Positions 17,309-25,481 of a DNA stretch of 64,000 nt are shown one piece after another. The notes beneath the pieces were generated by a model that ran no database searches, was not told where the DNA came from, and was given only the letters and a program-made list of their open reading frames with translations. Source of the DNA: Asaia sp003994335 (lineage in GTDB: Bacteria; Pseudomonadota; Alphaproteobacteria; Acetobacterales; Acetobacteraceae); assembly GCF_037151175.1 (NCBI RefSeq), contig NZ_JBBCOR010000006.1:217952-281951 (forward strand). The letters are read 5' to 3'. A program made the position numbers and the translations under genes. Each line of letters begins with the position of its first letter. Position 1 is the stretch's first letter.

Positions 17309-18190
17309 GTGAGCGCAAATCCAGTCTCGCTCAAACAAGTGCTCGACGACATGGCGCGGGCGCTCACTCAGGCCGGAATCGAGTCCGCCAGGATGGAAGC
17401 GCGTCGTCTGGCCTGCTGGGCGCTCGGTTGCGATGCAGCGGGACTTCTGACGCGTGATACCATTCCGGAGGACGCTCGAGGGCGGCTCGTTTCCGCTGTG
17501 ACACGGCGTTGCCGGCGGGAGCCCATGGCCATGATCGAGGGAGAGACGGGGTTCTGGAGCCTGACGCTGGGTGTTTCTGAAGCAACGCTCATCCCGCGTG
17601 GGGATAGCGAGGCCCTTATCGAGGCTCTGCTCGCTCTGCGACCGAACCGGGGGGCTGTCAGGACGATACTCGATCTTGGCACGGGAACCGGATGTCTGTT
17701 GCTGGCTGCCTTGAGCGAATATCCGGAGGCTTTTGGCGTGGGCATCGATCTCGCGCCTGAGGCAGCATGTCTCGCTTCGCGTAATGCCGCGCGCAACAGG
17801 CTCGAGACGCGCAGTGTGTTTCTTGCAGGAAGCTGGTTTGCCGCTCTGAAGGGGCAATTTGATCTCATTCTGAGCAACCCGCCCTACATCCCGGTTGGCG
17901 AGATCGCCGGACTGATGCCGGAGGTACGGGATTATGAGCCAACTCGCGCTCTGGCCGGAGGGAATGATGGTCTGGACGCCTATCGCGCAATTCTGACTGA
18001 GGCATCTGACTATCTGTCTCCGCGCGGTTTGGTGATCTTCGAGATTGGCCAGGGGCAGGAGAGGGATGTCACGAGGATCGCACAGGAGAAGGGGCTGAAG
18101 CTGTGTGAGGCCCGCTCTGATCTTGGCGGCGTTATCAGGGCCTTATGCTTCGAGAGGAAGGACAGCACTCTGAGTCCGGGTCACGAATAA
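17309..18190 (+). CDS. prmC: Release factor glutamine methyltransferase
   Basis: A 293-residue SAM methyltransferase with an N-terminal helical domain, motif I 'ILDLGTGTGCLLLA' and catalytic N-P-P-Y ('ILSNPPYIP'), followed by 'PTRALAGGNDGLDAYR', typical of PrmC/HemK. It methylates the GGQ glutamine of release factors. GTG start at 17309. Its promoter must lie in or around the antisense gene upstream. Confidence 0.93.
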   Translation: MSANPVSLKQVLDDMARALTQAGIESARMEARRLACWALGCDAAGLLTRDTIPEDARGRLVSAVTRRCRREPMAMIEGETGFWSLTLGVSEATLIPRGDSEALIEALLALRPNRGAVRTILDLGTGTGCLLLAALSEYPEAFGVGIDLAPEAACLASRNAARNRLETRSVFLAGSWFAALKGQFDLILSNPPYIPVGEIAGLMPEVRDYEPTRALAGGNDGLDAYRAILTEASDYLSPRGLVIFEIGQGQERDVTRIAQEKGLKLCEARSDLGGVIRALCFERKDSTLSPGHE

Positions 18191-18301
18191 TGATTGGCAG
18201 GTCGCGCCAAACTTGCTAGTTTCCTTTGATCGGTCCGTCGCGGTCACTGGTGCATGCACCGACAAGACGAACTGTTTTCCGCAATCGTGCAGTGATCAGT
18301 A

Positions 18302-18335
18302 TGATCAGGCTGAGCGGATTTATGGCCTGATCATG
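18302..18335. promoter_or_regulatory. 10-bp inverted repeat between prmC and the DUF4167 gene
   Basis: ATGATCAGGC (18302-18311) and GCCTGATCAT (18326-18335) are perfect inverted arms with a 14-bp spacer. A second nested stem lies at 18379-18418 (GCAATC/GATTGC outside CCCGC/GCGGG). No T-tract follows the first. Either an operator or leader RNA structure for the DUF4167 gene. Confidence 0.4.
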
Positions 18336-18443
18336 TCATCCGGCCAGCTAGAGACAAACCAAGGGTCATTCATTCCCTGCAATCGCGCCGCATCCCGCTG
18401 CAAGCGGGTCGGGATTGCGAATACGAAAGTGCTACGCGGATCC

Positions 18444-18848
18444 ATGAACATGAAACGTATGAGAAGCCGTCACCATCGTCCGAGCGGTGGCGGGTCGCGT
18501 CATTCGAATGGCCAGACGCCCCTGAACCGCAACCACGTGTTCGACAGCAACGGTCCGGATATGCGCGTGCGTGGCACGGCCCAGCAGCTTTTCGAGAAGT
18601 ATCTGCAGCTTGGTCGTGACGCGACCGGGACGGGTGATCGCATCCTGGCTGAAGCCTATTTTCAGCACGCCGAGCATTATTTCCGCATTCTCAACGCCAT
18701 GACCCAGGCCGCTCAGCAGAGCCAGATGGAGCGCCAGGAGCGTCATCAGCAACGTGCACGCGCGCAGCATGATCAGGACGACCGACGCCAGGATGAGGGT
18801 GCGGCCGAAAATGAGAGCGAGGAAGCTGTTGAGGAAACTGCTGAATAA
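18444..18848 (+). CDS. DUF4167 domain protein
   Basis: A 134-residue, basic then acidic protein. The N-terminal Arg/His/Ser/Gly/Asn-rich tail is followed by the conserved core 'NHVFDSNGPDMRVRGTAQQLFEKYLQLGRDA..GDRILAEAYFQHAEHYFRI', the hallmark of DUF4167, then a Gln/Arg/Glu-rich tail. The core helices resemble a tetratricopeptide-like hairpin. It follows prfA-prmC in most alphaproteobacteria; the basic N-terminus suggests RNA binding but no function is known. The frame extends upstream to 18213 without family similarity; ATG 18444 or 18450 is likely. Confidence 0.88.
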   Translation: MNMKRMRSRHHRPSGGGSRHSNGQTPLNRNHVFDSNGPDMRVRGTAQQLFEKYLQLGRDATGTGDRILAEAYFQHAEHYFRILNAMTQAAQQSQMERQERHQQRARAQHDQDDRRQDEGAAENESEEAVEETAE

Positions 18849-18864
18849 GGCGGTTTCCGAGCCT

Positions 18865-19728
18865 CTAGAATTGTGTCTTGAAGCGCTCCGGCACGGCCCA
18901 TAGCCTGTCGCCGGACAATCCAAGATCGATAGGATACGGGTCGTGTGCCCGTTCCTTGCCTTCGCGGATGAGCCGCTCACGCCAGGGCCTGAGGGCGGGG
19001 TCTTCCTCACCGAGGGTAGCGGGCTGGAACGGAAGCCCGGCCATGTTTCCGAGCATTTCTCGCCAGGGCTCATCAAGCATACGCTGATGCGCGCCCGCAT
19101 CCTCGCTGCACCAGGGTTGCGTCCGTGTGCGCGCGAGGCGTTTCAGCCCTTCATCGACATCGCAATAGCGCAGGTGGAACAGCATCAGCGCGGGGTTAGG
19201 GTTTGGCAGGTCCTCACGGATACTATGAAAGCCCGGCGACCATGTGACGGGTTCCCTGATCAGGCACGGCTTGCACATGGCCGCGGAGAAGCGCAGAGCG
19301 CTGCGCTGTGCAAGAATGGGCGCGCTGAAATCAAGCGCCGGCTCTACCGTGACGCGATGCAGCAGATCGAAGCCAGTCGCGGTCAGGCAGGGCGCCGGGC
19401 GCGCCTGACTAAGCTCGGTAAGAGAGCCATATAGGGCGGGGTCGGCGACGAGGATCTCATCGACGTCGCAGTAAATGACGGCCTCATACCACTCCAGCAG
19501 ACTGGCGCAGAACAGACCGATCATCCGGGTGCGCCGTGCATCGTCCTGGGGGGAACGCGGAAGGCGCAGGACGTTGCAGGGGAGGGCGCTGGTCGAGCCG
19601 TCATCCGAACCATGATCGATGACATGACACGCCGCCATCCCCACCTGGGACGCATAATGGCGCAGCCAGACCGGCAGAAACACGGGCTCGTTATAGACCA
19701 TTGTGACCACGGCGAAGGGCGCTCTCAT
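18865..19728 (-). CDS. Glycosyltransferase family 2-like protein
   Basis: A 287-residue protein of the GT-A 'Glyco_tranf_2_4' type. It begins 'VVTMVYNEPVFLPVWLRHYASQVG', the nucleotide-sugar Rossmann entry, followed by 'HVIDHGSDDGST' and the D-x-D-containing 'VIYCDVDEILVADP'. The C-terminal half has 'FHLRYCDVDEGLKR' and Trp-rich pieces. Substrate unknown; no signal peptide, so it acts in the cytoplasm or at the membrane. Convergent with the DUF4167 gene, 16 bp apart. Confidence 0.8.
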   Translation of the reverse strand: MRAPFAVVTMVYNEPVFLPVWLRHYASQVGMAACHVIDHGSDDGSTSALPCNVLRLPRSPQDDARRTRMIGLFCASLLEWYEAVIYCDVDEILVADPALYGSLTELSQARPAPCLTATGFDLLHRVTVEPALDFSAPILAQRSALRFSAAMCKPCLIREPVTWSPGFHSIREDLPNPNPALMLFHLRYCDVDEGLKRLARTRTQPWCSEDAGAHQRMLDEPWREMLGNMAGLPFQPATLGEEDPALRPWRERLIREGKERAHDPYPIDLGLSGDRLWAVPERFKTQF

Positions 19729-19782
19729 GAGCGATGTCTACGCAGCGAAACGGTTTATGTCTATGTGGGAATACCGGTCGGA

Positions 19783-19857
19783 TGGTAGCGGCGGACGGAT
19801 TTGAACCGCCGACCAAGGGATTATGATTCCCCTGCTCTACCGCTGAGCTACGCCGCC
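19783..19857 (-). tRNA. tRNA-Met (CAU), probable elongator
   Basis: Read on the minus strand: acceptor GGCGGCG (19857 downward) pairs with CGCCGCT, so position 1-72 is a G-U wobble. D-arm GCTC/GAGC, anticodon stem GGGGA/TCCCT with loop ATCATAA (anticodon CAT), T-loop TTCAAAT, discriminator A and encoded CCA. It lacks the three G-C pairs of initiator tRNA. A tRNA-Ile with modified CAT is the alternative. Confidence 0.88.
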
Positions 19858-20045
19858 ATCGCGACCGGTGGGCGTGGAATTAAAAGGGTTGGGACGATGT
19901 GTCAACACTCCCCTGCGAGGTTTTTTGGTGCTTCGTGTTTTTACGCAGTCCATACTCTGTGGCATTGTATCCCAAGGGGTTATCCCATGATGCCCGGGCA
20001 TGAGCCCGGTACGACCCATCCCTCCCAAGGATCCGGATCTCCAGT

Positions 20046-21254
20046 TTGAAGCAGCAGTTTCTGAGCTCACTTTTCGCCCTGCGTTCCTATTTCGACTGGC
20101 TGCCTGCGCAGCTCGTCTCCATTCTTATGCTCTTCGCGCTGGCGACCGTCGCCTTTTACGCCAGCAAGCTCGTATCAGTGATCATCCTGCGCATCTTCGG
20201 CAACCGGGAGGATGCGGTTCTGCGCAAGATCATCCTGGCCATGCGTCGGCCGGTGCGCGTGATGGTGGTTCTGGCCGTATTGCTCTCCGCCTTGCCAGCG
20301 GCTTCGGGCTTCACCTGGGAAACCACGCAGCTCCTTCAGAAGCTGCTGCTCTTTATCGGTATCCTGATGGTCGGCTACGCGGCAATCGTGGCCTTCCGGA
20401 TCATGACCGAGGCCTATCTGCAGCGGATCACCTCGCGCGACCATAGCGATGACATCATGATCCGCACGCATCAGACCCAGATCAGGGTGCTTCGTCGGCT
20501 CACCGAAATTCTGGTGGGTATCGTCACGGTGGCCACTGCGCTGATGACGTTCGACTCAGTGCGACAGTATGGCGTGTCGCTCTTCGCTTCAGCTGGAGCG
20601 GCCTCGCTGATTGTGGGCCTTTCGGCGCGCGGATTGCTGACCAACCTGCTGGCGGGCGTGCAGATCGCCATCACCCAGCCGATCCGTATGGAGGATCTGA
20701 TCATTATCAACGGCGACTGGGCATGGGTTGAGGAAATCACATCGACCTATGTCGTGCTGCGCGTGTGGGACTGGCGGCGTCATATTGTCCCGATTTCCTA
20801 TTTTTTGGAGAACCGCTTCGAGAACTGGACGCATAATTCTGCGGCGATCATCGGGGTGGTGTTTCTGTACGTCGATTATGAGGCCCCGATCGAGACGATA
20901 CGCGGATTTTTGAATGAGATCATCAAGACCTGTCCGCTGTGGGACGGGAAGGTCTTCGATTGTCAGGTGGCCGATTGTGACGCGCAGACCCTCAAGATTC
21001 GTATTATCGCCAGCGCCCGCAATGCCCTGCAGAGCTGGGATTTGCGATGCGACATTCGCGAAAAAATCATCATGCGCATGCGGGCGGAATGTCCGGAGGC
21101 GCTCCCGCGTTCGCGCTTTGCTATGGTTCCGCCCCGTCCGGGTGAGGAGGCTTGGCCCAATGCTGAGGCGATCTCACCGGTGATCGATAGACCACCTCCG
21201 GGTTCCTACATGGGCCCAGGCAGCGTCATGCCTCGGGGAGGCGCTGATCTTTGA
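20046..21254 (+). CDS. MscS-family mechanosensitive ion channel
   Basis: A 402-residue protein with N-terminal transmembrane helices (about 20-40, 70-90, 100-120, 155-175) and the pore-lining TM3 signature 'LFASAGAASLIVGLSARGLLTNLLAGVQIAI', then the beta domain 'PIRMEDLIIINGDWAWVEEITSTYVVLRVWDWRRHIVPISYFL'. The TTG start at 20046 is taken from frame and length. It releases solutes on osmotic downshift from the inner membrane. The Pro-rich tail after residue 370 is variable. Confidence 0.88.
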   Translation: MKQQFLSSLFALRSYFDWLPAQLVSILMLFALATVAFYASKLVSVIILRIFGNREDAVLRKIILAMRRPVRVMVVLAVLLSALPAASGFTWETTQLLQKLLLFIGILMVGYAAIVAFRIMTEAYLQRITSRDHSDDIMIRTHQTQIRVLRRLTEILVGIVTVATALMTFDSVRQYGVSLFASAGAASLIVGLSARGLLTNLLAGVQIAITQPIRMEDLIIINGDWAWVEEITSTYVVLRVWDWRRHIVPISYFLENRFENWTHNSAAIIGVVFLYVDYEAPIETIRGFLNEIIKTCPLWDGKVFDCQVADCDAQTLKIRIIASARNALQSWDLRCDIREKIIMRMRAECPEALPRSRFAMVPPRPGEEAWPNAEAISPVIDRPPPGSYMGPGSVMPRGGADL

Positions 21255-21312
21255 CCGTGAACTGGCGCAGCCAGACGCGGAACGAGCGGTAATGGGTTTC
21301 GAAAATGGTCAT
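21226..21312 (-). CDS. Possible 28-residue small protein with strong ribosome-binding site
   Basis: An ORF of 28 codons starting MTIFETHYRSF and ending QRLPEA. The upstream sequence on the minus strand is a near-perfect CAGGAGG about 7 nt before the ATG, the strongest ribosome-binding site in this area. The product is basic and aromatic (two Phe-rich strands, Trp, several Arg). Its 3' end overlaps the mscS 3' end by 29 bp on the other strand. No family recognised; it may be a real small protein or a leader peptide. Confidence 0.4.
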   Translation of the reverse strand: MTIFETHYRSFRVWLRQFTVKDQRLPEA

Positions 21313-21450
21313 TCTTCGTGCCTCCTGTCTGGGGAGAAATACGCTGATAGCGGCACGTCTATGGCAAATATTTCACGTCACTGTCATATTTTTTGACGAC
21401 CTAAAGCCGCAGCGCAGTCAAAAACCGTTTTTTAGCCGCTATGGCCGTTA

Positions 21451-21756
21451 ATGTTGGAGTTGTCTAAGTTGACCACCTACCTTGTTGCCTATGAGAAGAT
21501 ACCCGGCATGACCTACGAGGCTCTCGAGCAGAAGCTCGTTAGCTTTACGGAGGGATTTCACGAAATCGACAATTTCTGGATCATCTCTTCCAATCTGATC
21601 ATCTCGGACCTGCGAGATGTGCTGGCCAAACTGGCACCTCAGGGGGCGAGACTGATGGTCATGAAATACGTTCCGCATAACAGCATGGAGATGGGTGCCG
21701 CCGCATGGCACGGCTTCACGCCTCCTCAGGAGGAATGGCTCGCCGGCCGTCTTTGA
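21451..21756 (+). CDS. Small Cas2/SinR-like ferredoxin-fold protein (putative)
   Basis: A 101-residue protein. The pattern 'TTYLVAYEK..GMTYEALEQKLVSF...DNFWIISSNLIISDLRDVLAKLAPQGARLMVMKY' matches the beta-alpha-beta-beta-alpha-beta layout of stand-alone SinR/Cas2-like small proteins (strand with Tyr-Asp/Glu, Trp-containing strand, then 'D-L-R-D-x-L' helix and 'R-L-M-V' strand). The Cas2 catalytic Asp is replaced here (AYEK), so nuclease activity is doubtful. No cas1 or repeat array is nearby. Assignment is from pattern only. A 145-bp AT-rich stretch upstream can hold its promoter. Confidence 0.6.
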   Translation: MLELSKLTTYLVAYEKIPGMTYEALEQKLVSFTEGFHEIDNFWIISSNLIISDLRDVLAKLAPQGARLMVMKYVPHNSMEMGAAAWHGFTPPQEEWLAGRL

Positions 21757-21842
21757 GGAGAGGCTTCGAAGGGCACCCAACATTCGCGTATCCGGCGGCA
21801 TAAGTCGAAAGGTTGCCCATGGCCTCTCCGGCTGCGGCGCTC

Positions 21843-22814
21843 TCAGGCCGCCTGCTCGGCAAGCGCCCGCGCGTAAAGCGCGCCTATTGCTGCGGAGGCG
21901 AGGCGGGCCGTGGCATCATCGGCACGGCTCGTGAGCAGGACCGGCACCTTGGCACCCATCACGATACCCGAGGTCGCGGACTTGCCCAGAAAGGCGAGCG
22001 CTTTCACCAATATATTCCCGGATTCGAGATCGGGGGCGATGAGGATCTGAGCCTTGCCCACAACGGGGGAGTCGATTCCCTTGGTTTGAGCGGAGTCGAG
22101 GCTGACAGCGGCATCCATGGCGAGAGGGCCATCGAGTATTCCGCCCGTAATTTCCTTGCGATCAGCCATCTTGCACAGGCTTGCGGCATCCAGCGTACCC
22201 TGGATTTTTGTGTTGATCGTCTCGACGGCGGAAAGCAGGGCCACACGTGGCGTTCCCAGGCCGAGCGCATGATGCAGATCGATGGCATTTTGGGTGATAT
22301 CGCGCTTGGTGATGAGGTCGGGCACGATATTGATGGCCGCATCCGAAACGAGGATCAGGTCGGGATAATCGGGGACCGCGATGCAGAAAACATGGCTCAT
22401 TCGGCGTTTCGTGCGCAGGCCGCTTTCCTGCCGGATCACCCCGGCCATAAACGTGTCCGTGTGCAGACTGCCCTTGGTCAAACCTCTCGCCTCACCCTCA
22501 TGGATCAGGGCGATCGCACGTGAGACGGCCTTGGCCGGATCATCGGCCTGCTCGATGCGCATTCCTGAGATATCGAGTCCCGATTCCTCTGCAACACGCG
22601 CGATCGTATCCCCGTCTCCCACGAGGATGGGAATGATGATGCCAAACCGTGCCGCCTCCACGGCGCCCCCGAGAGCGTGGCCGCTGCAGGGCCAAACAAT
22701 GGCATAAGGTACCGGGCCGAGCTCCGCAGCCCTCTGCACCAGGTTGCGCATCAGCTTATGCTTGTCGGGGAAAACGGAGGAGAGGATTTCAGAAGGGGGG
22801 CGAGGCTGGGCCAT
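21843..22814 (-). CDS. Phosphate acetyl/butyryltransferase family protein
   Basis: A 323-residue PTA/PTB domain protein that exchanges acyl groups between CoA and phosphate. Family marks: 'VVWPC..HALGGAVEAARFGIIIPILVGD' near the N-terminus, 'LKGSLHTDTFMAGVIR'-like segment at about 115, 'VPDYPDLILVSDAAINIVPD' and the C-terminal 'GAKVPVLLTSRADDATARLAS'. It is short, like phosphate butyryltransferase or the transferase half of MaeB/enoyl-CoA hydratase fusions. Acetyl-CoA metabolism in acetate-producing bacteria is the likely setting. No acetate kinase gene is adjacent. Confidence 0.85.
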   Translation of the reverse strand: MAQPRPPSEILSSVFPDKHKLMRNLVQRAAELGPVPYAIVWPCSGHALGGAVEAARFGIIIPILVGDGDTIARVAEESGLDISGMRIEQADDPAKAVSRAIALIHEGEARGLTKGSLHTDTFMAGVIRQESGLRTKRRMSHVFCIAVPDYPDLILVSDAAINIVPDLITKRDITQNAIDLHHALGLGTPRVALLSAVETINTKIQGTLDAASLCKMADRKEITGGILDGPLAMDAAVSLDSAQTKGIDSPVVGKAQILIAPDLESGNILVKALAFLGKSATSGIVMGAKVPVLLTSRADDATARLASAAIGALYARALAEQAA

Positions 22815-23262
22815 GAGCGCGCGTTTCTCCGTGCTTGCATCAGTTTCCCCTCTTCAGGTCACTAAGCGTGAAGCGACGCTGACTGGGGCTGAGAACATCG
22901 ATGCCGTGAATTTTCCACAGGGCCGATGACGTCGCTCTCCGAATATGGACTGGTAGCCCGCAAGACAGCCAGCGCGAAAGCGCTGGCTCGGGAAGCGTCG
23001 CAAGCCATCCTTAACAGATCAAGCGCTCCCCGCCCGGATCAGGTTTTCTTGAGGCGGGCGGAGCGGCAGGCACCTTGCGACATTCGTAAGCGTTCGATGG
23101 GACGAATAGGCACTTCTCGACCGGTGAACCTTGGTCGATCACTCCTGAAGCCGAGGAAAATGCGCTTGAGGGTTGAAAGATGTCACTCGCCGTCCAGGCG
23201 TGTTTCCCTTACATCTTCACGCTTCGGCGCGATCGCGGCCCATCATTTGGCCCCGACGGAAG
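22815..23262. other. 448-bp intergenic stretch with two strong hairpins
   Basis: No convincing gene. It contains AGCCAGCGC/GCGCTGGCT (22967-22988) with a GAAA tetraloop, itself inside a CCCG/CGGG stem (22957-22992), and a second hairpin near 23023-23067 pairing CGCTCC and CCGCC with GGCGG and GGAGCG. Neither is followed by a T-tract on either strand. Candidate structured RNA or paired terminators between two minus-strand genes. Confidence 0.4.
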
Positions 23263-23475
23263 TTAGCGAATCGGCCGACGCTGCGCCGGTGCGCGCGCCA
23301 TGCCGATCGCGAGCCGCGCGAAGACCGTTACCAGGCCAAGCGCGAACACGACCTCGCCCAGCAAGTCGAGCATGTCCGTCAACTGCGTAGTGCCGGGAAG
23401 CGCACATGCACTTATGCCTGAGGAAAGCGCCCAGACGCCGAGCGCGACGAGAATGAGAATCGTATTCCTGAACAT
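23263..23475 (-). CDS. Small two-helix membrane protein
   Basis: A 70-residue ORF with two hydrophobic segments (ILILVALGVWALSSGISA, about 5-22; LGEVVFALGLVTVFARLAIG, about 40-58) and a basic tail (APAQRRPIR). The ATG at 23475 follows an AAGGGAG ribosome-binding site at correct spacing. Function unknown; the upstream AT-rich region with TTAACG repeats may be its promoter. Confidence 0.6.
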   Translation of the reverse strand: MFRNTILILVALGVWALSSGISACALPGTTQLTDMLDLLGEVVFALGLVTVFARLAIGMARAPAQRRPIR

Positions 23476-24267
23476 GAGGCTCCCTTACAAAATGTCACGT
23501 ACCTCACAAAGAGGTGTTAAGGTTATTTAACGTTCATTAACGCTTAAGAAGCAAGAGCAATCCGCGAACAAAATTTTTTCTCGTGACGCGGGAACTCTAC
23601 GGATTTCAAGCGTTACGGCGCGTCCAGAATGCCCGAGATGGAACGAAACGATTCGCCTCCGGAAAGAGGACTGGGCTGGTCGTTAAAGCGCGACCCTGGA
23701 TCATGGCATGGCAAACGGAACGTTGACGTTAATTTGATTCCCCTAGGTGCGGTTTCATTAATCTTCGGTATGGCTGCGCTCATCTGGGCTGTTCCGCACG
23801 CTTCGAGCTTTTCTGACGCGCCGATCCCGTCACGCTGCAAGCGAGCGAGCGCGAGGGCAGGAATCTCGGAGTAGAAATCATCCGGCGGTGTCGCTCGGAC
23901 AGCTTAGACCGCTATCGGGCGGCCGTGGATGGAGGACGTCGCACGCAAGGGAGCGCCAATATTCGACCGTAACCAAACGTAACGGTCAATCTGGAAAGAT
24001 GTCATTGCAGGGCGGACGAAGCGTTCCCCGCAGCAGGGGGGAGGGAGGCATATTACGCGGATCCAAGCTGACAGATCCTGGGGTGGCCGCTTTTTGAAGT
24101 CTGCGCTGAGGCCATCCAATCGGCCGGGGGCGGGTGGCGACCCGGACCTCTTTGCGCAGCGTCCTGTGGTCGAGGCAGCAGCGCGAAGTGCGAGGCAATA
24201 TGCCGGTTTCGCTTTGGAGGCGACCGTCATTAGGCGTTGGATTGTCGGGGGTATTCAGCGGACCGGA
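23476..24267. other. 792-bp stretch without a supported gene
   Basis: Open frames exist on both strands at 23613-23874 but neither has a good ribosome-binding site or a recognisable pattern. The part nearest 23500 is AT-rich, with three TTAACG-like hexamers, and probably carries a promoter for the minus-strand small membrane protein. The rest is featureless to me. Confidence 0.5.
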
Positions 24268-24342
24268 TGGTGGGCGCAACAGGGATTGAACCTGTGACCC
24301 CTACCATGTCAAGGTAGTGCTCTACCGCTGAGCTATGCGCCC
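24268..24342 (-). tRNA. tRNA-Val (GAC)
   Basis: Minus-strand cloverleaf: acceptor GGGCGCA/TGCGCCC perfect, D-arm GCTC/GAGC, anticodon stem CTACC/GGTAG with loop TTGACAT (anticodon GAC), T-stem ACAGG/CCTGT with loop TTCAATC, discriminator A, CCA encoded. Confidence 0.95.
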
Positions 24343-24427
24343 ATCCGGTCCGTGAGCGGCGTTTTAGCGGGCGTTGACGGGGCTGGCAAGATGGGTTTTC
24401 TAAAAAAATCACCAAAGCGGAAAAAAA

Positions 24428-25324
24428 ATGATTTTCGGCCCCTCTCTGGATGCAGAGCCTTGTCTTTCCTCAGCTTTTTCTTTGCAGGAGAGCGCGCAGC
24501 CGGTAGCCCCTCTTATCCTCGCTTCGCCGCATTCGGGACGCCGCTATCCTGCGCTCTTCCTCCGTCAGTCCCGCCTCGATCTGCTGTCGCTTCGTCGCAG
24601 TGAGGATGCTTATGTTGATCTGCTTTTCAGGGCGGCCCCTCAATTGGGCATTCCGCTTATATGTGCCGAGTTTCCGCGCGCCTATTGCGACGTTAATCGC
24701 TACGCCTGGGAGCTGGACCCCGGGATGTTTCGCGAACGCCTCCCGCAAGGGGCCCTGACCAACACAGCCAAGGTCAGGAGCGGTCTCGGAATGATGGCGC
24801 GCATCGCAGGGCCGGGTAAAGGGATCTATCGTCATCAACTGCCTCTGTCCGAGGCTCATGCGCGCATAGCGACATGCTGGCTACCCTACCATGAGGCGCT
24901 CGAAGCGCTGATCGCTCGGTGCAGGGCGCGGTTCGGTGTTTGTCTGATGCTCGATCTGCATTCCATGCCCACGCTGCCGCATTTGCGTCTGCCCGACATT
25001 GTTCTGGGTGATCTGCACGGAACAAGCTGCGGGGGGGAGATCGTTGACGGGCTTGCGGGGATGCTTTCCGCGCGAAATCTCAGCGTCGGTCGCAATCGTC
25101 CCTATGCGGGCGGCTATATCACGGCGCGACACGGTTGCCCGTCGGACAATGTGCATGTCATCCAGGTTGAGATCGGCCGTAATCTGTATCTGGACGAGCT
25201 GACCCTGGAGCCCTCGCCGGGTTTTGCGGCGGTGCAGATAACAATCGAGGCTCTTCTGCCCGATCTCGTTCTGTTGGCGCAGAAACTTGTGAAATCACCG
25301 GCTTGCGTATCGCCCAATCTGTGA
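24428..25324 (+). CDS. N-formylglutamate amidohydrolase family protein
   Basis: A 298-residue zinc hydrolase-like protein. Motifs in order: 'ILASPHSGRRYP', 'SEDAYVDLLFRAAP', 'EFPRAYCDVNR..ELDP', 'GKGIYRHQLP', 'CLMLDLHSMP' and 'HVIQVEIGRNLYLDE', which match the HutG-like N-formylglutamate deformylase family. Metal ligands likely include the His of SPHSG and the Glu/Asp of the later motifs. In histidine catabolism it releases formate; no hut genes are adjacent, so the role is uncertain. An eight-A run precedes the ATG. Confidence 0.85.
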   Translation: MIFGPSLDAEPCLSSAFSLQESAQPVAPLILASPHSGRRYPALFLRQSRLDLLSLRRSEDAYVDLLFRAAPQLGIPLICAEFPRAYCDVNRYAWELDPGMFRERLPQGALTNTAKVRSGLGMMARIAGPGKGIYRHQLPLSEAHARIATCWLPYHEALEALIARCRARFGVCLMLDLHSMPTLPHLRLPDIVLGDLHGTSCGGEIVDGLAGMLSARNLSVGRNRPYAGGYITARHGCPSDNVHVIQVEIGRNLYLDELTLEPSPGFAAVQITIEALLPDLVLLAQKLVKSPACVSPNL

Positions 25325-25481
25325 TTTTCGACCCGCTATCTGATCAACTCCGGCTGATTCACGGCCGGGGGGGCTCGATTGATGCTATGAAGCTGTGTTT
25401 GAAGAGACCCGACGCACGCGTGCCGATACGACGCGTCTCGCAAGCGTCGACCATCTGTCCCCTGACTGGAAGAGCTGCCTC

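Noticed and set aside
22926..23390. 154-codon plus-strand frame
   Set aside because: Crosses two strong hairpins and the small membrane protein gene; composition is Arg/Ser-rich noise.
23629..23874. 81-codon plus frame with one hydrophobic stretch, and a minus frame over the same DNA
   Set aside because: No ribosome-binding site or pattern decides between them; left as an unassigned spacer.
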